DNA of 10,571 nucleotides from Chrysochromulina tobinii. Taxonomy: Eukaryota; Haptophyta; Prymnesiales; Chrysochromulinaceae. Position 1 is the first letter of the stretch. Each line of letters begins with the position of its first letter. The position numbers and the translations under genes were made by a program. Where the stretch lies: contig JWZX01000625.1 of the NCBI GenBank assembly GCA_001275005.1, positions 1-10,571 of the forward strand, given 5' to 3'. Of this stretch, positions 1 through 5,649 are shown piece by piece. Below the pieces are notes generated by a model. The model made no database searches, was not told where the DNA came from, and saw only the letters and a program-made list of their open reading frames with translations.

Positions 1-493
1 CGCGGCCAGCGAGTCCCCTGCTGTCTCGGTGAGCGGCTGGCACACGCGCTCGCACACGTCCTCAGTCGTTGCATCGACGAGCAGCGCGCCTCATGAAAGG
101 TGGGGTTGGGTGGGTAGTCGCCGCAGTCCCCCACGCGGATGCAGGGGCCGCTCGCAAGTGGCACGCAAGGGCTCATGTCCGTGCGCACGACGAGCCGCGT
201 GTCGTGTGACAGCGACGCGAGCGCGAGGGAGACTCGTGTTTCACTCGAGTCATCATCGACAGCAGGATCGTGCGATATTCTGCACAGATAATGCATGCAA
301 CATTGTCGTATCTCACGAATGTGGCCCTGCCGTCGACGCCCAACTCAACCCAAATTTGCATGCAAATTTGCGCTCTTGAAATTTTTGCATGCTAAATAAG
401 TTGAGCAAACGCAATCTGACACTTCTTGGAACGCTATTGGAGTGCAGTCGCTGGCCTTCAGCTCCGCGTCCGTGTCGGTGGAGTTTTGTCAGT
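1..493. other. Upstream flank of the GTPase gene, no gene supported
   Basis: I see no convincing gene here. The open frames present are Arg/Ser-rich and have no recognisable motif. Composition falls from GC-rich (1-240) to distinctly AT-richer around 340-410, just ahead of the coding region, which would suit a promoter or 5' leader. That stretch holds the palindrome at 351-370 and further GCATGC-containing words near 291 and 387. The frame of exon 1 is open from an ATG at 389, so 389-493 could also be coding. Confidence 0.5.
351..370. repeat. Perfect 20-bp palindrome
   Basis: CAAATTTGCA is followed directly by its reverse complement TGCAAATTTG, giving a perfect palindrome with no spacer. It lies about 120-140 bp before the preferred start codon in an AT-rich patch of otherwise GC-rich DNA. 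A dimeric-protein binding site or a small cruciform would fit, but the sequence alone cannot choose. Its core TGCATGCA resembles the TTGCATGC word repeated in the introns downstream. Confidence 0.6.
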
Positions 494-3400
494 ATGCCCG
501 ATGACGTCGGCGACACGGTTATGACCGTGGTGCCCTCGCCAATGACCTCGCCGCTGATCTCGCCGACGTCCACCCTCGCCCCTGACCTCGCCGTCGACCC
601 GCCCTCGCCGCTGATCTCGCCGGCGCTCAAGCTCACCTCTCCGACCTCGCCGCTGATCTCGCCGGCGCTCAAGCTCACCTCTCCGATGCTCAGTCCGAGC
701 TCGCCGCCCAAGGGCTTCATCCTCCGCAGCCCGGCCTTGCTCACGGTGGAGGAGGCTGAGACCGGCCTTCGGGCGATCGAGCAGCACACGCAGGAGATGG
801 AGGCGCTGCTGCTCATCGTGCAGCGCCTGCACGAGGAGCTGCTCGCGACGCGGGCGGGCCTGCTCAAGAAGCACGAGGACCTGATCGCGCAGCAGCTCTC
901 CCATCGACGCAAGCGCCATGACGAGGATGGTCTAAGCGTGCGCAACTCGCCCAAGACCGTCCAGGTAGAGAAGGTGGAGAGCAGCACGCCCCCATCGGAT
1001 TGCATGCTGATTGCATGCTGATTGTGTCCCTCATCAGGTAGAGAAGGTGGAGAGCAGCACCGCTCCGTCCTCACCGACCAACAGCAACGGCAGTGCAGCG
1101 TTCGGTTTGACGAACCCGAATTCGGCGCGGAGCACGCCGCAAGTCAGCCCGGACCGTCCGCTGCGCGCCGCGAAGCCTCAACTGTCCACCAGCGCCATCT
1201 CGGATCTCACCTCCCGAGATCTCACCTCCCGAGATCTCACCTCCCGCAACCTCACCTCCCGAGATCTCACCTCCCGCAACCCGACGTTTGATCGGGAGGT
1301 GTACGATTGGGTGTGCGAGATCACCAAGCTGTCGGACGTGAGCACGCGCGGGTGGCGCGTGTGCTACAGCGAGCGCTTCCTTGGCTCGATCAGCGAGTAC
1401 GTGTCGGATTGCATGCTGATTGCCCTCCTCATCAGCTGATTGCCTTCCTCATCAGCGAGCGCTTCCTTGGCTCGATCAGCGAGTACGTGTCGGATTGCAT
1501 GCTGATTGCCCTCCTCATCAGCTGAATGCATGCTGACGAGAAGCGCTACGTGCTCGGCTCGGAGCTCTGATGACGTCTAATGACCTCTGATGACCGCTGA
1601 TGACCTCTGATTGCCTCCCTCATCAGGTACGAGAAGCGTTACGTCCTCGGCTCGGAGCCGTTGACGAACCCGTTGACGAACCCTGGCGGGCTGCCGCCCT
1701 CGGTCGCGCCCTCGTTGACGAACCCGTTGACGAACCCTGGCGGGCTGCCGCCCTCGGTCGCGCCCTCGTTGCGAAGAAACGTGAGCCTTGATGAGGAGGA
1801 AGATGAGGACGGGGAGGTGGACGAAGAGATGGAAGGGGACGAGCGCAAGAAGCAGGAGCGCATGGAGCGCCGTCCCGAGCGCACCATCGACCTCGGGACC
1901 GCCGCCGCGCCTCGCTCGCCCAATGCGGCCACCGAGGACGGCCCAGGTGTGCTGATTGCATGCTGATTGCATGCTGATTGCATGCTGATTGCATGTCGAT
2001 TGCATGCTGATTGCATGTCGAGTGCATGTCGAGTGCATGCTGATTGCAATGCGGCCACCGAGGACGGCCCAGGTACCCCAATCGATGGCATGCTGATTGC
2101 ATGCTGATTGCCTCCCTCATCAGGTACCCCTATCGATGGGTGGGACGGCGCCGTCGTGGCAGTGCTCGGGCTCTTCGACAAAGGGAAGACGTTCGTTCTC
2201 AACCACCTGACGGACTCGCGGCTGCCCAGCGGCAAGAAGGTGCCGATTGCATGCTGATTGCCTCCCTCATCACCTGACGGACTCGCGGCTGCCCAGCGGC
2301 AAGAAGGTGTCGATTGCATGCCGATTGCATGCTGATTGCATGACGAGTACATGCCGATTGCATGCTGATTGCATGCTGATTGCCTCCCTCATCAGGTGTC
2401 GACCAAGGGCCTCTCCTTCAAGCACGTCGACGTCGATGGCACCAAGTTCATCGTGCTCGATTCGGAAGGCTCGTATGCGCCGGTCAAGGTGCTCATTGAT
2501 TGCTAATAGCTGATTGATGGCTGATTGATTGCTGATTAATCGGAGGGCTCGTATGCGCCCGTCAAGGTGGAGAAGGAGCTCTCGGTCGTCGGATTGCATG
2601 CGGATTGCATGTGGATTGCATGTTGATTGCATGCTGATTGCATGTCGATTGCGTCCCTCATCAGGTGGAGAATGAGCTCTCGGTCATCGAGAAGGAGATC
2701 TCGGAGCGCTTCATCCAGGACGTCATCTTCGACCTATCCGACTACTTTTTGTGCGTCGTCAACGACTTCACCTCGCTGATTGCATCGGATTACCTCTGAT
2801 TGCCTCTGATTGCGATGGATTGCCACCGATCGACTGCAGGTGCGTCGTCAACGACTTCACCTCGCTCGACCAGCGCTATCTGGACCAGCTCACGCGCTCG
2901 CTCCAGAACTCAAAGAAGCATTTTCAAGAGGTGATCGTGGTGCACAACTGCAAGACGGTCATGGAGCAGGAGGTGATGGACCACATCTTCCACAGCCAGA
3001 TCTGGGCGATCATTGCATGATTGCATGCTGATTGCATGCTGATTGCGTCCCTCATCAGGTGATGGATCACATCTTCCACAGCCAGATCCTCTACGTGTAC
3101 GGCCAGGGCAAGGCGCAGACCACACGCATCGCCGCGCCCAACCCCAAGACGGGCGAGCTCGAGGCCAAGGACGTTCTCTGGTTCAAGACTGACTTCAGCC
3201 GGCATGTAATCCTCCGCCAACGAGGACTGTGATTGCATGCTGATTGCATGCTGATTGCGTCCCTCATCAAGACTGACTTCAGCCGGCATGTAATCCTCCG
3301 CCAACGAGGACTGTGATTGCATTCTGATTGCATTCTGATTGCGTCCCTCATCAGGTGATCCTCGCCAATGAGGACTGTGATTTGGGCGACCGGACCAACA

Positions 3401-5649
3401 ACTGGACCTTTGCCCTGCTCAAGAACTGGCTGCGCTCCGCCTTCGTGCCCGTCAACCGCCGCTTCTCCGTCCTGCAATCGGTGCTGCAGAGCTGCAACGG
3501 GCGGCTCTCGGCCTCGCATGCTGATTGCATGCTGATTGCATGCTGATTGCATGCCGTTGCATGCTGATTGCATGGTGGGGCGGCTCGGCCAAAGGGGCGC
3601 CATGCTGATTGCATCCGCCATGCTGATTGCATGCGGATTGCATGCTGATTGCATGCTGATTGCATCCGCCATACTCGACCAAAGGTGCGCCATGCTGTAG
3701 CATCCGCCATGCCGATTGCATCCCTCATTGCATGCAGGCGCGATGCTTCATGCTGATTGCATCCCTCATTGCATGCAGGCGCGATGCTTCGTGCTGATTG
3801 CATCCCTAATTGCATGCCGGCGCGTTGCTTCGTGCTGATTGCATCCCTCATTTCATGCAGGCGCGTTGCTTCGTGCTGATTGCATCCCTCATTGCATGCA
3901 GGCGCAATGCTTCGTCGCGGCGTGACCCAGGCCTCCCTGGCGGCGTCGGTGAACGCGCACCTTCAGAGCCTCCTCGGCCACGCCAAGGCATGCGAGTGCG
4001 TCTTCCTCGACAATACGCTCCACATGCTGAGCAACGCCGAGTTGGTCGAGCTCCATAGCTGCCCTCACTGTGGGGAACCGTCGGGGGAGCTCGAACCGAA
4101 GACGTTTGATTACCCCCCCCCCTCCCCCCCAACCTGAGGACGTCTGATTACCCCCCTCATCAGGTGGGGAGCCTTCAGGGGAGCTCGGAAGGGTGCTTGC
4201 CGCCTTCGACCATTGATTGCCATTGATTGCCATTGATTGCCGCTAATGGCCTGCCTGATTGCACCCCTCATCAGGTGCTTGCCGCCTTCGACCAGTCGAT
4301 GGAGACGATCCGCAGCGCCGTGGTGGGCAGCCCGCCCTTCTGGCTGAGGCACATTGCGTCGACGCTCGCCGCCCGGGATGTCGGCCGAGATTGCCTCGAG
4401 CGCGAGCAGGTGAGAGATCGCACCCAGATTGCATCTCCGAAGGCCCTCCTCACCCCGAGATCATGTCGCTCTTGTGCAGGCGGCGATCGCCCAGGGCGAC
4501 GCGGCAATCATCGCGTTTACGGACGCTTGGGGCGGCGAAGGCGCTGTGGTGGTAACGGTTGATGCGCCAACGGCTCTCGAGGCCATGATTGCATCCCTCA
4601 TCAGGTGGCCGAGGTAGCCATGATTGCATCCCTCATCAGGTGGCGGTCGATGCGCCAACGGCTCTCGAGGCGCGCGTGCATGCGGCCATTGACGCGGCAC
4701 GGCGCCGTCTCGAGCACTTTCTGGCGGGCAAGACTCGTCCCGATTTGGAACATGTCGAGGCGGAGGTGCTCGAGACGGCGCCTGCTGAGCTTCGATTGTC
4801 GCCCTCATTTTCCATTGATTGCCGCTAATGGCCTGCCTGATTGCACCCCTCATCAGGTGCTCGAGCGCTTCGATTGTCGGGTGGCCGAGGTAGCCATGAT
4901 TGCATCCCGACTGCCTCCCTCATTGCATGCTGATGACCCTCCCTCATTGCATGCTGATGACCCTCCCTCATTGCATGCTGATGACCCTCCCTCATTGCAT
5001 GCTGATGACCCTCTCTCATTGCATCCCGACTGCCTCCCTCATTGCATGCACTCATATGGCTGCTCTGAGTGCTTCTCTGAGTGCTTCTCTGAGTGCATCT
5101 GAGTGCCCTCCCGATTGCGCCCCTCATCAGGTGGCCCAGCGCTGCCTCACTCGCAATAAGATGGGTGCCGCGTCCGCCAACCGCTCGCTTCGCATGGAGC
5201 TTGTTCGTGGGTACAACGAGAGGATCCGAGTTGAACTTGCGGCGGCGGCCGCCACTGTTGCAGGCGCGGGCGGCGGCGGCGGCGGGGGCGGCGACGGCAG
5301 CGGCGGCGGCGGCGGCGGCGGCGGCAGCAGCGCGGCGGCGCGAGCTCGCTTCGATGCGATTCGTGACGAATTCGGGCCGTTGGTGCGCCTCTACCTGTCG
5401 CGCTGTCAGGGCGGGGCGCTGTCGTGGGCGCCATTCGTGCTGCTCCAGGAGCAGCTTCGGATGGAGCAAGTCAATGCGCGCGAGAAGCTGCTGCGAGACG
5501 ATCTCGTCGCGGGCAGATCGCTCCCGCCCGTGTCGGAGCCGGTCAAGGACGCGGTGGCGCTAGCGAGGCTCTGTGGGGAAAGCGCCGTGCCCGCCTGGCT
5601 GCGCGAAATGGGAGCCGAGCCTCGGAACGCGGCGTCGAGCCTTGGATGA
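494..5649 (+). CDS. GB1/RHD3-like large GTPase, 16 exons
   Basis: Exons read as 494-964, 1038-1396, 1627-1946, 2124-2239, 2396-2488, 2665-2750, 2840-2972, 3059-3205, 3355-about 3517, 3902-4069, 4164-4192, 4275-4409, 4480-about 4548, 4640-4765, 4857-4880 and 5131-5649. Joined, they keep one frame of about 985 residues, except at the unresolved exon 9/10 junction. Residues 1-80 are Ser/Pro-rich with a 14-residue repeat; about 82-144 look coiled-coil; about 277-384 are repetitive then acidic. The G domain follows: P-loop GLFDKGKT at about 399, switch TKGLSF at about 425 (compare TKGIWMW of guanylate-binding proteins), DSEG at about 444, a VNDFTSLDQRYLDQL stretch like the GBP IDQ..DQL segment, and VVHNCK at about 515 where a guanine-specificity motif is expected. 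The C-terminal half is mostly helical, with CPHC and a glycine run. Family members hydrolyse GTP and usually remodel membranes; the role here is inferred only. ATG 494 begins the clean Ser/Pro-rich sequence; ATG 389 in the same frame would add 35 residues. Confidence 0.78.
605..688 (+). repeat. 42-bp tandem repeat x2 in exon 1
   Basis: Two adjacent 42-bp copies (605-646, 647-688) each encode 14 residues of the SPLISPALKLTSP type in the N-terminal Ser/Pro-rich region. The length keeps the frame. The copies are almost identical, so the duplication is recent. The region is probably disordered. Confidence 0.85.
965..1037 (+). repeat. Intron 1, 73 nt, target-copy type
   Basis: Donor CAG|GTAGAG, acceptor CTCATCAG|GTAGAG. 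The first 23 nt of the intron (965-987) are identical to the first 23 nt of exon 2 (1038-1060). The rest is TGCTGATTGCA-type repeat plus the TCCCTCATCAG tail. Splicing restores VQVEKVESST in frame, phase 0. Confidence 0.85.
1203..1277 (+). repeat. 15-bp tandem repeat x5 encoding DLTSR
   Basis: Five units of GATCTCACCTCCCGA (the fourth begins AAC) encode DLTSR or NLTSR in exon 2. The unit keeps the frame, sits in a Ser/Thr-rich probably disordered stretch, and is a likely length-polymorphic minisatellite. Confidence 0.9.
1397..1626 (+). repeat. Intron 2, 230 nt, with two exon-like islands
   Basis: The donor GA|GTACGT and acceptor CATCAG|GTAC restore GAG TAC in frame (phase 2). Inside, 1453 onward repeats the end of exon 2 and its adjoining intron start (1367-1452) as an 86-bp tandem copy. 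Bases 1536-1565 are a 30-nt copy, 2 mismatches, of the start of exon 3 (1629-1658). CTGATGACC-type words fill 1566-1610. The first island has an AG before it and a GTACGT after it, so it could be spliced as an extra exon. Confidence 0.75.
1661..1768 (+). repeat. 54-bp perfect tandem repeat x2 in exon 3
   Basis: Two identical 54-bp units (1661-1714, 1715-1768) each encode LTNPLTNPGGLPPSVAPS. Perfect identity points to a very recent in-frame duplication. The next segment, encoded by about 1785-1860, is strongly acidic (DEEEDEDGEVDEEMEGDE). Confidence 0.92.
1947..2123 (+). repeat. Intron 3, 177 nt, with exon-like island
   Basis: Donor CCCAG|GTGTGC, acceptor CATCAG|GTACCCC; the join gives EDGPGTPIDGW. 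The island 2047-2072 is an exact 26-nt copy of the end of exon 3 (1921-1946). It runs straight on into a 16-nt copy, 1 mismatch, of the start of exon 4 (2073-2088 versus 2124-2139). The island keeps the unspliced ancestral order but has no AG in front, so it should stay intronic. Eleven-bp TGCTGATTGCA units fill the first half. Confidence 0.82.
2240..2395 (+). repeat. Intron 4, 156 nt, inside the P-loop to switch I region
   Basis: Donor AAG|GTGCCG, acceptor CATCAG|GTGTCG, phase 0, between SGKK and VSTKGLS. An exact 39-nt copy of 2204-2242 recurs at 2271-2309, followed by six bases matching the start of exon 5. The copy is preceded by CTCATCAC, where a real acceptor would read CTCATCAG, so splicing should skip it. 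Confidence 0.82.
2489..2664 (+). repeat. Intron 5, 176 nt, with a two-sided exon island
   Basis: Donor AAG|GTGCTC, acceptor CATCAG|GTGGAG, phase 0. The island 2540-2590 joins a 27-nt copy of the end of exon 5 (2462-2488, 2 mismatches) seamlessly to a 24-nt copy of the start of exon 6 (2665-2688, 2 mismatches). It therefore shows the gene as it was before this intron existed. A variant TGATTGAT filler lies upstream of the island and the usual GATTGCATG array downstream. Confidence 0.82.
2751..2839 (+). repeat. Intron 6, 89 nt, exact 27-nt target copy
   Basis: Donor TTTTT|GTGCGT, acceptor ACTGCAG|GTGCGT. The first 27 nt (2751-2777) are identical to the first 27 nt of exon 7 (2840-2866). The join restores YFLCVVNDFTSLDQ. 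Filler is CTGATTGC-like, but the acceptor is an ordinary CTGCAG instead of the shared CCCTCATCAG tail. Confidence 0.85.
2973..3058 (+). repeat. Intron 7, 86 nt, 30-nt target copy
   Basis: Donor GAG|GTGATG, acceptor CATCAG|GTGATG, phase 0. Bases 2973-3002 match exon 8 bases 3059-3088 with a single mismatch (C/T). The remainder is two TGCTGATTGCA units and the GCGTCCCTCATCAG tail. Confidence 0.87.
3206..3354 (+). repeat. Intron 8, 149 nt, 84-bp tandem duplication
   Basis: Donor CAT|GTAATC, acceptor CATCAG|GTGATC; the join reads SRHVILANEDCDLG. The segment 3185-3268 (end of exon 8 plus most of the intron) is repeated almost exactly at 3269-3352. The copies differ at only a few bases, such as GCATGCTG versus GCATTCTG. 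The intron start also resembles the start of exon 9 (3355-3380) with small differences, which suggests an older insertion followed by a recent duplication. Confidence 0.82.
3518..3901 (+). repeat. Intron 9, about 384 nt, 41-bp repeats, donor unresolved
   Basis: The 5' part holds TGCTGATTGCA units mixed with degenerate copies of the exon 9 end (GGGGCGGCTCGGCC near 3578). The 3' part is a 41-bp repeat with unit starts at 3731, 3772, 3813 and 3854, and a fifth start at 3895 that runs into exon 10. Each unit carries a version of the exon 10 start (GCGCAATGCTTC) ahead of filler ending in GCATGCAG. Exon 9 must end at phase 1 to enter exon 10 at 3902 in frame, yet no GT lies at such a place. The only in-phase GT-AG choice I find with a nearby donor is 3481 to 3930, which would delete about 20 codons. 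Confidence 0.55.
4070..4163 (+). repeat. Intron 10, 94 nt, 24-nt target copy
   Basis: Donor CACT|GTGGGG, acceptor CATCAG|GTGGGG. Bases 4070-4093 match exon 11 bases 4164-4187 with 3 mismatches. The join restores CPHCGEPSGELG. A homopolymeric C-rich tract lies at about 4112-4132, unlike the other introns, before the CTGATTACCCCCCTCATCAG tail. Confidence 0.82.
4193..4274 (+). repeat. Intron 11, 82 nt, exact 20-nt target copy
   Basis: Donor AGG|GTGCTT, acceptor CATCAG|GTGCTT, phase 0. Bases 4193-4212 are identical to exon 12 bases 4275-4294. Three CATTGATTGC units follow. The last 45 nt (4230-4274) plus five bases of exon 12 are identical to the end of intron 14 and start of exon 15. The preceding exon 11 (4164-4192) is only 29 nt. 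Confidence 0.85.
4410..4479 (+). other. Intron 12, 70 nt, ordinary type
   Basis: Donor CAG|GTGAGA, acceptor TTGTGCAG|GCGGCG, phase 0, joining CLEREQ to AAIAQGD. It carries no TGCTGATTGCA array, no CCCTCATCAG tail and no copy of the next exon. It looks like an older conventional intron. Confidence 0.8.
4549..4639 (+). repeat. Intron 13, about 91 nt, target copy plus minimal cassette x2
   Basis: The donor is one of three in-frame GTs (4546, 4549, 4552; the last reads GTAACG); the acceptor is CATCAG|GTGGCG. Bases 4558-4583 match exon 14 bases 4646-4671 with 1 mismatch. The filler is just two tandem copies of a minimal ATGATTGCATCCCTCATCAG cassette. Bases 4605-4632 are identical to the first 28 nt of intron 15. 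Confidence 0.75.
4766..4856 (+). repeat. Intron 14, 91 nt, shares its 3' half with intron 11
   Basis: Donor GAG|GTGCTCGAG, acceptor CATCAG|GTGCTCGAG, phase 0. The 9-nt match is followed by a gap and then a shared CTTCGATTGTCG, so the target copy in the exon or the intron has gained or lost about 12 bases. The 45 nt at 4812-4856 are identical to 4230-4274 in intron 11. Confidence 0.8.
4881..5130 (+). repeat. Intron 15, 250 nt, with 24-bp repeats x4
   Basis: Donor CGG|GTGGCCGAG, acceptor CATCAG|GTGGCCCAG (9-nt target copy, 1 mismatch), phase 0, joining FDCR to VAQRCL. A 24-bp unit CATTGCATGCTGATGACCCT plus CCCT recurs from 4921 to about 5016, followed by CTGAGTGCTTCT-type short repeats at about 5062-5105. 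Exon 15 upstream (4857-4880) has only 24 nt. Confidence 0.82.
5269..5325 (+). repeat. GGC-rich run encoding polyglycine
   Basis: The last exon encodes 19 residues of nearly pure glycine, broken only by one DGS. It lies between a helical segment ending in Ala repeats and an Ala/Arg-rich segment. It is a flexible linker and a likely site of length variation. Confidence 0.85.

Noticed and set aside
29-379. Open frame of 116 codons at the left edge
   Set aside because: Arg/Ser/His-rich with no motif, and typical of chance frames in GC-rich DNA.
389-493. Start at ATG 389 adding 35 residues
   Set aside because: Possible, but the added residues (MLNKLSKRNLTLL...) come from the AT-rich leader and change character at ATG 494, so I preferred 494. 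It could still be an in-frame alternative start.
3731-5016. Regularly spaced 41-bp and 24-bp repeats resembling a CRISPR array
   Set aside because: The units are contiguous with no unique spacers, and they lie in introns of a spliced eukaryotic gene.
965-5130. Introns as cut-and-paste transposons with terminal inverted repeats
   Set aside because: I looked for matching inverted ends and found only the GCATGC palindrome inside the filler. There is also no transposase. The flanking copies vary from 9 to 39 bp, unlike a fixed target duplication.
313-5469. Long minus-strand open frames across the GTPase gene
   Set aside because: They cross exons and introns alike and encode runs of MQSACNQHAIS-type residues that simply translate the 11-bp filler backwards. 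High GC keeps the antisense frames open.
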